From positions 4,986,001 through 5,050,000 of the forward strand of contig NZ_CP139247.1 of NCBI RefSeq assembly GCF_034087045.1: DNA of 64,000 nucleotides, given 5' to 3'. The translations under genes and the position numbers were made by a program. The notes under the pieces were generated by a model. That model worked only from the letters and a program-made list of their open reading frames with translations. It did no database searches and was not told where the DNA came from. This DNA comes from Chitinophaga sancti. GTDB taxonomy: Bacteria; Bacteroidota; Bacteroidia; Chitinophagales; Chitinophagaceae. Below are positions 26,022 through 35,738 of the stretch, piece by piece (the stretch's first letter is position 1; each line of letters opens with the position of its first letter).

Positions 26022-29000
26022 ATGCAATTATTGTCATGGTTGATGCTTGCATCATTGCTAAGTATCACCTCGATTTCCCTTGCGCAGCAAGGAAAATCCG
26101 TACACGGTACCGTCACTGCCGGAGATAATAAACAACCCCTGGAAAGAGTCGTCATCATCGAAAAGAGCACCCAAAATCACGCCTACACTGATGCTTCCGG
26201 CTCTTACTCCATTACCCTGAAAAACAACAACGCCACACTTATTTTTAGCTACGTAGGCTACTCCACACAGGAAATCCCGGTCGGTGCTCAGTCTGCCGTC
26301 GATGTTGTCATGCTGCCCTCTCAGAAAGACCTGGGTGAAGTAGTTGTCACCGCCTTCGGTGTCAAAAAAGAAAAACGCGCACTTGGCTACACGATCCAGC
26401 AGGTAGACAATGCAGACCTGAATGTAAACCACCAACCGAATGTAGTCAATGCGCTGCAAGGTAAAGTAGCGGGCGTACAGATTACCAGTACCGGCGGCGG
26501 CCCCGGCCAGAGTGCCCGTATCATCATTCGGGGTATCAACTCCCTCGCTGGTGATAGAAACAACCAACCCCTCTTTATCATCGACGGGGTGGAAATAGAC
26601 AACAGCACCTACACCACCGGTGGTGCAGAAACGCGTGGTATGAGTAACCGTGCTTCCGACATCAACCCCGATGATATTGACAACATATCTGTACTTCGTG
26701 GTGGTGCGGCTACTGCCCTCTATGGCATCCGCGCAGCAAATGGTGCGATCATCATTACTACCAAATCAGCAAAAGCCGGTAAGGTCCGGGTATCTTACAA
26801 TGGCATGTATGGCTTTGACCAGGTGAATAAGATCCCTGAAGTGCAATCTACCTACACGCAGGGCTACCTTGGCGTATACGACGCTACCAGCTTCTGGCCC
26901 ACCTGGGGCCCCACCGTGGCCGAAGCCAGGCAGGAAGATCCTACCCATCCGGCTTCGCTCTTTAATAATTATAAACAGGCTTTCCGAACCGGCATGCAAA
27001 CCCGGCATACGGTGAGCGTAGGCGGCGGTACAGAGGCGGCGCAGGTCATGGGATCGGTCTCCTATTTCAAACAGAATGGTGTGATCCCATTTAGTGACTA
27101 TACCAGTTACAACGCCCGCCTGAATGCTACCTTTAAGATCAGTAACAAGGTCACCGCCGGAGCGTCTCTCAATTATATCAACTCCGGTGGTAATAGGGTC
27201 AACTCCGATCGCTATGGCGAACAGATCATCTACTGGGCGCCCCGGTGGAATATGAAAGATTATAAGAAAGAAGATGGTACCCAACAAACTTACAGCAGCG
27301 GTACGAACAATCCCATTTACACACTCTCTACCAATAAATTCAGGGATAATGTAAACAGGGCGATCGCAAGTGCCTACATCACCTATAAGCCGGTTGACTG
27401 GTTGAATTTCTCTTATCGCTTTGGAAATGACTTCTACACCGATGGCCGTACGCATACCGCTCCCGGGCCACTGGGCGTGGTAGATGAAGCACCTAACCTC
27501 GATGACAACGAATACGGTTTCATTGATGAATACAACCTGCGCAGTCGTAACCTCACTTCTACCATCATGGCGAATTTCACTAAGACCTTCAAAGAGAAAT
27601 TCTCTGTTGACTTTAAACTCGGTCACGATCTTCGCGACCAACGGGTACGCAGAAGTAGTGTGGAAGGAGATACACTGGTGGTGCCGGATCTTTTTTTATT
27701 AGGCAATGCCAAGCGAGTGAAAGGAGATTCTTATATCCTCGACTACCGCAACTACGGCTATTTTGGAGACCTCACCCTGGGTTGGAAGAACCTGCTCTTC
27801 CTGGAACTCACCGGTCGTAATGACCTGACATCGACCTTATCCCGCGAGAACAGAAGTTACTTTTATCCAAGTGCCAGCCTTAGCTATATTTTCTCTGATA
27901 TGTTCCCATTACCTGATTGGTGGAGTTATGGAAAACTGAAAATTTCCTATGCACAGATAGGCAAAGATGGTGATGCATATGCGATTACCAATGGTTTTGA
28001 GACAGGTGATCCTATTGGAACTACTGTACCTTTTTATCAAAGCAGAACATTGGGCAATACCAATCTTCGTCCTGAATTTACGAATACCAGCGAAGTCGGT
28101 ACGGAACTGCGTTTTCTCGATAATCGCCTGGGATTGGAAGTAAATGCTTATCAGCAAAAGAGCAAAGACCTGCTGGTGCCTGTGTATGTATCAAATGCTA
28201 CCGGTTATGATCAGGCTTATGTAAATGCGGGCGAGATTAATAACAAGGGTTTGGAAGTAATAGTAACGGCTATGCCAGTACGTAAGAAAGACTTTAGCTG
28301 GGATTTTAAGATCAATTTTTCTACGAATAGGAACAGGGTGATCAAACTGAATGAGCAACAGGGCGCAGAGTTGAAAGAGATCGTAATTTCGAGTCAGTAT
28401 GGTTACCTCAGTTCAACCGTTACCAGCAAGCTGGTACCCGGTATGGCCTATGGTGCGCTGTATGGTCGTAGTTACAAACGGTATTATGCTAAAGATGATG
28501 ATGATGGTGTGACCCTGCGCAAAGACCTCCCATTGCTCATTGGTGCGAATGGTTTCCCCGTGTTGGATGATGTCACTAATCAGCGGTACCTGGGTAGTAC
28601 TTTGCCAAAATGGATGGGGAGCACACTACAGACTTTCAGGTATAAGAATTTTACACTTTCATTGTTACTCGATGTTCGTCAGGGTGCCTATAAATACAAC
28701 CAGCTATCCAACTTCCTCGCTGCCTTTGGGGAATCAAAGATCACGGAGAACAGGAACCAGACGATTGTATTTGATGATGTGCTGGCAGATGGAACACAGA
28801 ATTCAAAAGCCGTTTATTTAGGTCAGAGTACGGGGCCTGATGGGGTGGATTATGGGGCCGGTTATTATCGTAATTACTATCGTGGGGCCAGTGAAAAGTT
28901 CATTGAAAATGCTTCGTGGTTACGGTTACGATCCGCAGGGTTATCGTACACATTGCCTGCTGGCTGGCTAAAACCTACCCATACCATTTCGGGTGCGACA

Positions 29001-29162
29001 GTGTCATTCACAGGGAATAACCTCTGGTTGCATACAAAGTATACGGGTTTCGATCCTGAAACCAGCTCCGCCTCTGCCAGTAGTAATGGTGCTGATAGCT
29101 TTGCAGGGTTTACTTATCCTGCTACCCGTAGTTTCCTGTTTAGTGTAAACCTTCAATTTTAA
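26022..29162 (+). CDS. SusC/RagA family TonB-linked outer-membrane transporter
   Basis: Outer-membrane importer of 1046 residues that would take up glycan or peptide fragments bound by its SusD partner. The N-terminus has a signal peptide (cleavage near ISLAQ), a carboxypeptidase-regulatory-like domain (VHGTVTAGDNKQPLERVVI to LIFSYVGYSTQEI) and a TonB-box/plug entry LGEVVVTAFGVKKEKRALGY. The plug continues with NALQGKVAGVQI, IIIRGINSL, PLFIIDGVEID and IDNISVLRGGAATALYG. The C-terminal barrel ends in FLFSVNLQF with the terminal aromatic residue. The SusD gene begins 4 bp later. No ECF sigma/FecR pair is adjacent. Confidence 0.95.
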   Translation: MQLLSWLMLASLLSITSISLAQQGKSVHGTVTAGDNKQPLERVVIIEKSTQNHAYTDASGSYSITLKNNNATLIFSYVGYSTQEIPVGAQSAVDVVMLPSQKDLGEVVVTAFGVKKEKRALGYTIQQVDNADLNVNHQPNVVNALQGKVAGVQITSTGGGPGQSARIIIRGINSLAGDRNNQPLFIIDGVEIDNSTYTTGGAETRGMSNRASDINPDDIDNISVLRGGAATALYGIRAANGAIIITTKSAKAGKVRVSYNGMYGFDQVNKIPEVQSTYTQGYLGVYDATSFWPTWGPTVAEARQEDPTHPASLFNNYKQAFRTGMQTRHTVSVGGGTEAAQVMGSVSYFKQNGVIPFSDYTSYNARLNATFKISNKVTAGASLNYINSGGNRVNSDRYGEQIIYWAPRWNMKDYKKEDGTQQTYSSGTNNPIYTLSTNKFRDNVNRAIASAYITYKPVDWLNFSYRFGNDFYTDGRTHTAPGPLGVVDEAPNLDDNEYGFIDEYNLRSRNLTSTIMANFTKTFKEKFSVDFKLGHDLRDQRVRRSSVEGDTLVVPDLFLLGNAKRVKGDSYILDYRNYGYFGDLTLGWKNLLFLELTGRNDLTSTLSRENRSYFYPSASLSYIFSDMFPLPDWWSYGKLKISYAQIGKDGDAYAITNGFETGDPIGTTVPFYQSRTLGNTNLRPEFTNTSEVGTELRFLDNRLGLEVNAYQQKSKDLLVPVYVSNATGYDQAYVNAGEINNKGLEVIVTAMPVRKKDFSWDFKINFSTNRNRVIKLNEQQGAELKEIVISSQYGYLSSTVTSKLVPGMAYGALYGRSYKRYYAKDDDDGVTLRKDLPLLIGANGFPVLDDVTNQRYLGSTLPKWMGSTLQTFRYKNFTLSLLLDVRQGAYKYNQLSNFLAAFGESKITENRNQTIVFDDVLADGTQNSKAVYLGQSTGPDGVDYGAGYYRNYYRGASEKFIENASWLRLRSAGLSYTLPAGWLKPTHTISGATVSFTGNNLWLHTKYTGFDPETSSASASSNGADSFAGFTYPATRSFLFSVNLQF

Positions 29163-29166
29163 AGTC

Positions 29167-30546
29167 ATGAAACGCATATATATTATCCTGCTGGCCGCCA
29201 TAGCAGGTTGTTCCAAAGGCTACCTGGATGTGAACCAGACGAACCCAAATCAAACCACGAACCCACCCATCAATGGGTTATTGTCAGAAGTCACTTACCA
29301 GACCGGTGTAAACGTATTCAATGTAGGTAATATCACGTCTTATTATGTACAGCAGCTGGCCTCTCCCAATGCCAGTAGTAGTACGGATGTGTATGATGAT
29401 ATTGATGCCAGTACTACCTGGAAAAACATCTACCTCACGATAGAGGATGTACGCCAGATGGAAGCGCTTGCCGTAGAGAAGAATGCCTGGCAGCACATGG
29501 GGGTAGGCCAGATACTGGAAGCTTACAACATGGGCATGCTCACAGGTCTCTGGGGAGACGCTCCTTACTCACAGGCATGGCAGGGAGCTACTTATCTCAC
29601 ACCTGCTTACGACAAAGGAGAGGCGATTTACGACAGTTGTTTATTATTGATAGAAAAAGGGATTGCCTCCCTCAAACAGGCAGATCCGCTGATTACCCTC
29701 GATGCAGAAAACGACCTGGTGCATAGTGGTTCGGTAGCAGGTTGGATCAAGACTGCCTATACACTCAAAGCGCGGTTACTAAACCGCCTGAGCAAACAGG
29801 CTGAATACGATCCTGCAGCCATCCTCTCAGCACTTGATAGCGGCTATACCAGCAATAGTGATGATGCCGCCATCACCCGGTTTGAAAGTCTTAGTCTATG
29901 GAACGGCGTAGCCGTCAATAATGCCAGTGGCAATCTCGATGGGTGGCTGAGTGCGACTTTTATCAATGCCCTGAATGGCACTACATATGGGATATTCGAT
30001 CCCCGATTGCCATTGATCACAGATACAACTAAATATGGTGATTACAGGGGGACTGTTAATGGTGCAGGGCGTGTAGGCTCCGGTACGGACAAAGGGCAGT
30101 GCTACCTGTCAGTAAATGGGTACTATTCTAAATCAGGGGCGCCTCTATTATTGCTGACGTATGCAGAGGCCCGGTTTATAGCAGCAGAAGCCTATTTTAA
30201 TACCGATCCTGCAAAGTCGTATCAGGCGTATCTGGATGGTATAGGTGCGAATATGGATAAGGTGGGCGTGTCTGCTACAGACAAGGCGTACTACCTGTCT
30301 CAATTACCTGCTTATTCAAAGGAGTTGTTGTTTAAAGAGAAATACGTGGCGATGTTCCTGCAGCCTGAATGCTGGACAGATGCACGGAGATATGATTATC
30401 AATATAAGAATTTCAATTTACCGGCGAATGCGCTCTTAACCACATTTATCAGGAGGGTGAGTTATCCTGCATCAGAAACCAGTAGGAATGCAGCGAATGT
30501 GCCGGCAGTGAGTTCGCTGGCGGATGAACTCTGGTGGGATAAGTGA
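29167..30546 (+). CDS. SusD/RagB family nutrient-binding lipoprotein
   Basis: Surface lipoprotein of 459 residues partnering the SusC protein encoded just upstream. The lipobox gives Cys15 in AIAGCSKGYLDVNQTNPNQ. Helical TPR-like segments include WKNIYLTIEDVRQME, GQILEAYNMGMLTGLWGDAPYSQA, TAYTLKARLLNRLSK and LLLTYAEARFIAAEAYF. The pattern fits the SusD-like 2 group (about 460-520 residues). Ligand unknown; no dedicated glycoside hydrolase follows in the same operon, though GH36 lies upstream. Confidence 0.92.
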   Translation: MKRIYIILLAAIAGCSKGYLDVNQTNPNQTTNPPINGLLSEVTYQTGVNVFNVGNITSYYVQQLASPNASSSTDVYDDIDASTTWKNIYLTIEDVRQMEALAVEKNAWQHMGVGQILEAYNMGMLTGLWGDAPYSQAWQGATYLTPAYDKGEAIYDSCLLLIEKGIASLKQADPLITLDAENDLVHSGSVAGWIKTAYTLKARLLNRLSKQAEYDPAAILSALDSGYTSNSDDAAITRFESLSLWNGVAVNNASGNLDGWLSATFINALNGTTYGIFDPRLPLITDTTKYGDYRGTVNGAGRVGSGTDKGQCYLSVNGYYSKSGAPLLLLTYAEARFIAAEAYFNTDPAKSYQAYLDGIGANMDKVGVSATDKAYYLSQLPAYSKELLFKEKYVAMFLQPECWTDARRYDYQYKNFNLPANALLTTFIRRVSYPASETSRNAANVPAVSSLADELWWDK

Positions 30547-30555
30547 TTTTTAGTG

Positions 30556-30587
30556 AAGAACAGCGGGGTGGTTGCTCCGCTGTTCTT
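30556..30587 (+). terminator. Terminator of the susCD operon
   Basis: AAGAACAGCGG (30556-30566) pairs perfectly with CCGCTGTTCTT (30577-30587), a ten-base loop, followed by ATTTTG. It lies 10 bp after the susD stop. Confidence 0.8.
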
Positions 30588-30686
30588 ATTTTGACAATTT
30601 TCATTTTCGAATATGTTTTCTGTATGGAAATGTCTTTTTAGCCGGATGTTTCCTTTACGCATCCTTTCCCTTACACCTCTTCCCCT

Positions 30687-32030
30687 TTACGCCGTTATCC
30701 TCCCATCTGCCGCCGGATCCGCCACAGGTATCGTCGCATAAAAAGTCGTTCCTTTCCCCGGCAAACTTTCAAACCAAAGCTCCCCATGCTGTAAGGACTG
30801 CAGCTCCTTACAAAGCACCAATCCAAGCCCAATCCCTTTCTCATTATTCGTTCCAAAAGTAGACTGCGTCTTCAAAGAAAAGATCTCCTCCTTATGTGAA
30901 CTTTCAATACCGATGCCATTATCCGCCACCATCAGCTGGCAAATACCATCTTTTACCAACAGGCTGATCTTCACCTGGCCGTTATTAGGCGTAAACTTAA
31001 TCGCATTATTCACCAGGTTCCGGATAATCAGTTCCAGCATATTATTATCTGCCGTTACATACACGGCAGGATCAATTTTGGAAGTCAGCGTCACTGATTT
31101 TTTATCTGCCAGGATCTGTTGAATAGCCAATACCCGTTGCACCACTTCGTATACATGTACTGGTGATAACCGTACCCCACGACCATCCATTTGCATTTTA
31201 CTCCATGTAAGCAGGTTTGTCAGCATATTGGAGGTATTCTTGGTCATGGTCAGCAGTTCATCGCCCAGCATTTTACGTTCATCCTGTGACAATTCGTATT
31301 CTGCAATGAGGTGCAGGGTCGTAATAATCGAATTTAAGGGACTTTGCAGGTCATGTGCGATGATAGAGAAGAGCTTATCCTTTTTCTGGTTCAGTTGTTC
31401 CAGGTTGACATTCTGAATATCGATTTTATCCGCCCTGTCTTCCGCCTTCTTCTTCTCCCTGTTATAATTGTTCCGCAGGTAATTAGTGATCAGGAAGGTG
31501 CAGGTCAGGGTCACAAAGTAGCTGGAAGCCAGGTCAATAAACCTGTTCTGCGCACTCTGATAAATATCCGCGATCCAGCTGGGTTGCAGGTATTCTTTGG
31601 TGAGTAGGGCAATGGGTATCAGCAAATGCAGGGATGCCCATATCCAGTGCCGGTTACGGGGACTGAATGCAATCAGGAGGTTAAATGTGAGGAAAAACAA
31701 CAGGAGTGCGGGCCCATGACTGCCGGAGTTCAGGTAATAAGTAGCCGTCAATGTGATATAACTAACAATCACATAGGCCAGCATGCTTACACTGTAAAGC
31801 CCCTTAAACCGGGACAACCAAAAGAAGAAAACCTGTAAAAACAGTAAAACCAGTACAATAATCCATACCGCGGTCAGTCCCAGCCACATATTGAATGGTA
31901 ATAGTACTGTTAAGAGTGCCAGGGTAATGACACTGATGGAGTTGAAAGCACGGTTCTCCAGCGAAAACGCTGCCGGGTCTCCCACTAGCTTCTCCCATAA
32001 GTTGCTAAGTCGAGCCAATACATTTCGCAA
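30687..32030 (-). CDS. Membrane sensor histidine kinase (orphan)
   Basis: Histidine kinase of about 447 residues. Residues 30-185 hold about six hydrophobic helices without an obvious periplasmic sensor domain. A coiled linker (190-218) leads to the H-box FSIIAHDLQSPLN with His226, then the N-box RNLVNNAIKF and G-boxes VADNGIGI and GIGLGLVLCKEL. The only in-frame starts before the first helix are TTG or GTG; I chose TTG at 32030. No response regulator is adjacent, and its gene is convergent with susD. It could partner the NarL-type or Hpt/sigma-54 regulators elsewhere in the window, but nothing here proves it. Confidence 0.85.
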   Translation of the reverse strand: MRNVLARLSNLWEKLVGDPAAFSLENRAFNSISVITLALLTVLLPFNMWLGLTAVWIIVLVLLFLQVFFFWLSRFKGLYSVSMLAYVIVSYITLTATYYLNSGSHGPALLLFFLTFNLLIAFSPRNRHWIWASLHLLIPIALLTKEYLQPSWIADIYQSAQNRFIDLASSYFVTLTCTFLITNYLRNNYNREKKKAEDRADKIDIQNVNLEQLNQKKDKLFSIIAHDLQSPLNSIITTLHLIAEYELSQDERKMLGDELLTMTKNTSNMLTNLLTWSKMQMDGRGVRLSPVHVYEVVQRVLAIQQILADKKSVTLTSKIDPAVYVTADNNMLELIIRNLVNNAIKFTPNNGQVKISLLVKDGICQLMVADNGIGIESSHKEEIFSLKTQSTFGTNNEKGIGLGLVLCKELQSLQHGELWFESLPGKGTTFYATIPVADPAADGRITA

Positions 32031-32192
32031 GTGTGAGTCTTTATTAGTTTAGTTGATCGTCCCTCAGTAGTGGCTACAAAGGTCGGGGATGCAAAGTTAA
32101 TATGTTATAACACGAAAATGTGATAGTATGATTTTCTACTCACAATTTATTTATGGAATGATATTCGCAGCTATTGAAATAAATAACATTTT

Positions 32193-32687
32193 ATGAAAAA
32201 TATTATAATAGCCGGCCTTGTGTCTCTGGCTATATCCCTGCCCGGCCTCACTTCAGCACAATCCAAAAGCGACGAAAAGAAAGCTGCCATCACCAACCTG
32301 ATTAATAACCAGTCATATGTATTTATTGCTCAGTCTTCAATACCTGCCGGCCCTTCGCCGGACAGACAGTTGAATGGCCAGTATGACCTGACAGTAACGA
32401 AAGACTCTGTGATCAGTTATCTGCCGTATTTTGGCCGTGCATATACAGCACCGATGGATCCTTCCAGGGGAGGCATACAATTTACCTCTACTAAATTTGA
32501 TTATAAGGTGACAGAAAAGAAAAAAGGAGGATGGACCATTGTGATCAAACCAAAGGATACACAGGAAGCCAGTCAGCTAATACTCAATGTCACTTCATCA
32601 GGATATTCTTCACTGCAGGTAATTGGCAACAACCGCCAGCCTATTACATTTAATGGCATAGTGGATGCAAGAAAATCTAAAAAATAA
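32193..32687 (+). CDS. DUF4251 domain protein, exported
   Basis: 164-residue protein with a signal peptide (cleavage near TSAQS). It matches the DUF4251 family by the NNQSYVFIAQSSIP start, LNGQYDLTVTKDSVISYLPYFGRAY, RGGIQFTSTKFDYKV, and a late LQVIGNNRQPITFNGIV. Function unknown; members are common small envelope proteins of Bacteroidota. A weak ATTCCG/CGGAAT hairpin with T-rich sequence follows at 32714-32731. Confidence 0.85.
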   Translation: MKNIIIAGLVSLAISLPGLTSAQSKSDEKKAAITNLINNQSYVFIAQSSIPAGPSPDRQLNGQYDLTVTKDSVISYLPYFGRAYTAPMDPSRGGIQFTSTKFDYKVTEKKKGGWTIVIKPKDTQEASQLILNVTSSGYSSLQVIGNNRQPITFNGIVDARKSKK

Positions 32688-32770
32688 GTTAAAATTATCT
32701 TAAGATACCCTGGATTCCGGCATAGCGGAATGGTTGTTGTTTTTCGTTCTGTGAACCAAAAACAGATACC

Positions 32771-33034
32771 ATGTCTAAGAATAACAAAGAAGGTGTAAAG
32801 CATTCCATTCAGGAGCTGGCCATGGGAAACTACAGAAGCTATCCCGAAGAGTATAATGAAGTGTCAGTTGAAACGACTGATAATGTTCAATCACTCGCAA
32901 ATGGTTATTGGGATTCCAGGGATGATAAAGAAATACAGCGCGATGAGCGATTAGGTATAAGCTTAGAAGATTATCAGGCGTGGACGTTTGAGGCCTTCGA
33001 AGCATTTGTGGAAGCAGAGCATATGCTGAATTAA
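32771..33034 (+). CDS. Small acidic hypothetical protein
   Basis: 87 residues, rich in Asp and Glu, with no signal peptide or membrane helix. The frame begins at a good ATG, has gene-like codon use and is followed by a strong terminator at 33102-33143, which supports a real transcript. I do not recognise a family. The C-terminal half (DERLGISLEDYQAWTFEAFE) is predicted helical. Confidence 0.65.
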   Translation: MSKNNKEGVKHSIQELAMGNYRSYPEEYNEVSVETTDNVQSLANGYWDSRDDKEIQRDERLGISLEDYQAWTFEAFEAFVEAEHMLN

Positions 33035-33101
33035 TTTAACTTAAAGATTAAGTAAAGAAGAAGTTCCTGCTTAACTAAGCTGACTTTTAAAAGTATTAAA
33101 G

Positions 33102-33143
33102 CGCAGAAAGGGTTACATTCCGTAACCCTTTCTGCGTTTTTTT
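33102..33143 (+). terminator. Intrinsic terminator after the small acidic protein
   Basis: CGCAGAAAGGGTTAC (33102-33116) and GTAACCCTTTCTGCG (33122-33136) form a perfect 15-bp stem with a 5-base loop, followed by seven T. A textbook intrinsic terminator. Confidence 0.92.
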
Positions 33144-33179
33144 ATATCTTTAGATCAAAGCACAACATTCAACGCCGTT

Positions 33180-34025
33180 ATGAAAAAACTCTCCGCCAGT
33201 CGGACCGCCCAGTATATGGCTTTGTTCCGGGCGCTTGAAACCCAGCGACCACATGATAAACTGGTCTACGATCCTTATGCCATCAACTTCCTTGACCGTG
33301 TTTTTCAGATAGCCACCCGATTATCCGTAATTCCTCCTATCCGCCGGATGATCCAGCGTATTATTCAAAAAAGGATCCCCGGTGCGTATTCCTCTGGCAT
33401 AGCCCGAACCAGGTATATCGATGAACTGGTGCAACAAGCTGTGAACCAGGGGATACAACAAGTGGTCATTTTGGGTGCCGGTTTCGATACGAGGGCATTG
33501 CGCCTGGATTTTCTGCGCCTGCTGCCCGTGATAGAAATAGACCATCCGAATACATCGGCTGTAAAAAAAGAGAAGTTGGGGACCCTCACCCCCCATGTAC
33601 AATACCTGCAGCTTGATTTCAATGAAAAAGGATTGGATGACCTGTCACTCAACGCTTCCCTGCCAACGGTATTTATATGGGAAGGAGTGACGAATTACCT
33701 GCAGGAAGAAGCCATTGCTGCTACATTTCGGTTTATAGAAAAGTTTCCCGTAGGCTCCTTTGTAATCTTTACCTATGTAGATGAAAAAGTATTGCGGGAA
33801 CCCCATACCTATTATGGAGGAGAGAAGTTGCTCTATGATGTAGCACGGCTGGAAGAGCAATGGACATTTGGCTGGAAACCAGGTATTTTGCGGAAATATT
33901 TACAGCAGTTTGAATTAGAATTACTGGAAGATAATAGTGCGGTAGAATACCGTCGTCAATACATGCCGGCAAGGACAGAAAAAGGGTATGAGTTTTATCG
34001 TGTAGCATTTGCCGTAAGAAAATAG
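33180..34025 (+). CDS. SAM-dependent methyltransferase, LCMT/TIGR00027-like
   Basis: Class I methyltransferase of 281 residues of the leucine carboxyl methyltransferase-like family. The N-terminus SASRTAQYMALFRALE is typical, followed by VVILGAGFDTRAL (SAM-binding loop 99-107), VIEIDHP and VFIWEGVTNYLQEEAI. Bacterial members often act on small molecules or natural products; the substrate is not evident. Cytosolic, with no signal peptide. The DUF4440 gene starts 32 bp later. Confidence 0.85.
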   Translation: MKKLSASRTAQYMALFRALETQRPHDKLVYDPYAINFLDRVFQIATRLSVIPPIRRMIQRIIQKRIPGAYSSGIARTRYIDELVQQAVNQGIQQVVILGAGFDTRALRLDFLRLLPVIEIDHPNTSAVKKEKLGTLTPHVQYLQLDFNEKGLDDLSLNASLPTVFIWEGVTNYLQEEAIAATFRFIEKFPVGSFVIFTYVDEKVLREPHTYYGGEKLLYDVARLEEQWTFGWKPGILRKYLQQFELELLEDNSAVEYRRQYMPARTEKGYEFYRVAFAVRK

Positions 34026-34057
34026 TATATTATATCACATAACCATAATGACGTTTT

Positions 34058-34504
34058 ATGAAAACTAAATTGTATTGTTTCCTGGTCATTTTTTGTAGTA
34101 TGACTATGATTTCATTTGCCCAATCTAAAGAGGAAAAAGCGGTAGCTGCGCAGGTAGAGTTATTGCGGAAGGCGATGGTAGACGCGGACAAAGCCACGTT
34201 AGAGAAACTGGTTGATGCAAAGCTGACTTACGGACATTCTGGTGGGAAGATAGAGGATAAGGCTACGTTTGTAGATAATATAGTAAGTGGACATTCAGAC
34301 TTTTTATCGATAGAACTGAGTGATCAGACAATTGTAGTTAGTGGGAATACCGCGATAGTAAGACATAACCTGGCGGCCGCTACAAATGATAATGGCAAGC
34401 CGGGCAATGTACATTTGCATGTATTGCTGGTGTGGGCGAAGGAGGGAAGTCAATGGAAGTTATTGGCGAGACAGGCGGTGAAGCAGCCGGTAGCAAATCA
34501 ATAA
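34058..34504 (+). CDS. Exported NTF2-like (DUF4440) protein
   Basis: 148 residues with a signal peptide (cleavage near ISFAQS) and one SnoaL/NTF2-like domain: VELLRKAMVDADKATLEKLV, LTYGHSGGKIEDKATFVDNI, then SGNTAIVRHNLAA and LLVWAKEGSQWKLLARQAV. Such domains bind small ligands or act as simple enzymes; no catalytic role is clear here. It probably shares a transcript with the methyltransferase upstream. Confidence 0.82.
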   Translation: MKTKLYCFLVIFCSMTMISFAQSKEEKAVAAQVELLRKAMVDADKATLEKLVDAKLTYGHSGGKIEDKATFVDNIVSGHSDFLSIELSDQTIVVSGNTAIVRHNLAAATNDNGKPGNVHLHVLLVWAKEGSQWKLLARQAVKQPVANQ

Positions 34505-34670
34505 AAAGTGTTGTGTTTAATTAATTGGCAGACCAGGAGTGATGGAAGAAAATAACATTTTATTTGTTAGAATTTCAGAAACATAACCGAATCATTCAGG
34601 ACCGGATTGATCATTATTTTCAAAAGTTTTTTAAGTTAATCTGACTGATCGAATTCCTGAGCACGTCGGC

Positions 34671-34813
34671 TTATTTACCCAAACTGATGATTAGCTTCCT
34701 GCCCTTGTTGCCTTCGGCTTTTATGGCCTGACCATCAAACCCTTATTTATAGCAATTTCCGCATCATGGCATAGTTTTTCTATGGTATTAGAAAATAGAA
34801 CGACCGGTAACGG
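34671..34813 (-). pseudogene. Decayed C-terminal gene fragment with a one-base frameshift
   Basis: On the minus strand one frame reads VLFSNTIEKLCHDAEIAINKG down to 34739, and the next frame continues FDGQAIKAEGNKGRKLIISLGK to a TAA at 34671. Restoring a single T in the run at 34737-34739 joins them into one protein-like sequence. There is no start codon and a stop lies just upstream at 34814-34816. It looks like the C-terminus of a lost gene; I do not recognise the family. It overlaps the leader region of the four-helix-bundle protein gene. Confidence 0.45.
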
Positions 34814-34843
34814 TCATATCTGTTAACCAATAAAAAGTATTTT

Positions 34844-35299
34844 ATGCAAGCTACATTGGAAACCATAGAGATCCTGAATGATCTGGTACAAATCAACAAT
34901 GACCGGATTGACGGTTATGAAAAAGCGTTACAAGAACTGAAACAGGAAGATAATGACCTGAAAGCATTGTTCTCCTCCATGATCAGCGAGAGCCATGAAA
35001 TCAGACTGGCTTTAGGTACAGAAGTAAATGCATTAGGTGGTGATATGGAAACATCCACAACTACCAGTGGTAAAATTTACCGTGCATGGATGGATATCAA
35101 GGCTGTATTTACCGGTCATGACCGTCATACAGTACTGGCGAATTGTGAAAGAGGAGAAGATGCAGCGCAGAAAGCTTATGATAGTGCATTAGAAGAGGAA
35201 GAGTTGCCTGCTTACCTGAGAGAAATGGTGAGTGAGCAAAAGCAGACCTTAAGACGCTCTCATGATAAAATCAAAGAGCTGAGAGATGCTACCAAATAA
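34844..35299 (+). CDS. PA2169-type four-helix-bundle protein (DUF2383)
   Basis: 151-residue cytosolic protein predicted to form a ferritin-like four-helix bundle. Signatures are LNDLVQINNDRIDGYEKAL, SSMISESHEIRLALGTEVNALGG and the C-terminal REMVSEQKQTLRRSHDKIKELRD. Members are often associated with general stress conditions; the biochemical role is unknown. Followed by a terminator-like hairpin at 35337-35362. Confidence 0.88.
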   Translation: MQATLETIEILNDLVQINNDRIDGYEKALQELKQEDNDLKALFSSMISESHEIRLALGTEVNALGGDMETSTTTSGKIYRAWMDIKAVFTGHDRHTVLANCERGEDAAQKAYDSALEEEELPAYLREMVSEQKQTLRRSHDKIKELRDATK

Positions 35300-35336
35300 T
35301 ATTGATAAGGCTTTTTAATTAGTCTATTTTTTGCCT

Positions 35337-35362
35337 GGCGTCTTCCCGAATGGGAGGACGCC
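35337..35362. terminator. Terminator between convergent genes
   Basis: GGCGTCTTCCC (35337-35347) pairs with GGGAGGACGCC (35352-35362) with one G-U and a GAAT loop, followed on the + strand by TTTTTT and preceded by T-rich sequence. It ends the DUF2383 transcript and may also serve the convergent Hpt gene. Confidence 0.8.
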
Positions 35363-35366
35363 TTTT

Positions 35367-35717
35367 TTATATCTTTAGTTGCTCAAGATCTTCTTCCATC
35401 ATGGGTTTTATCTGCTGAAAGATCTCTTTCAGCTGTTCCACTAACTTGTCAACTTCCTCATTCCATTTTTCTGCTTCTTCCAGTTTTGATATAATTTCTT
35501 TAGCCCCCGCTACCTCCATACTCAGCACACTGGGCTTTAACTTATGTACAGTCCTTTTCAGGTCATGCAATACCTTTGTCACCTGCAACTGTTGCAGGTC
35601 ACCCGTATATTCTGCCACTGAGTTGATGAACAGGGAGATCATCTTATGGATGAACGCTTGATTATCCGATATTTTGTACAGATAGTTATAAGAATATAGT
35701 GCATGATTCGCGCCCAT
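35367..35717 (-). CDS. Stand-alone Hpt (histidine phosphotransfer) domain protein
   Basis: 116-residue helical protein with the phosphotransfer signature LKRTVHKLKPSVLSM, placing the phosphorylatable His at residue 58. The preceding ISDNQAFIHKMISLFINSVAEYTGDLQ helix also fits Hpt domains. It would relay phosphate between a hybrid kinase and a receiver. It starts 21 bp after the stop of the sigma-54 activator gene, so the likely acceptor is that activator's receiver. No hybrid kinase is encoded nearby. Confidence 0.8.
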   Translation of the reverse strand: MGANHALYSYNYLYKISDNQAFIHKMISLFINSVAEYTGDLQQLQVTKVLHDLKRTVHKLKPSVLSMEVAGAKEIISKLEEAEKWNEEVDKLVEQLKEIFQQIKPMMEEDLEQLKI

Positions 35718-35738
35718 ATTGATTGTAGGTTGTTAAAC

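Noticed and set aside
26766..27641. Minus-strand open frame of 291 codons inside the SusC gene
   Set aside because: Antisense shadow of a clearly recognised SusC coding region.
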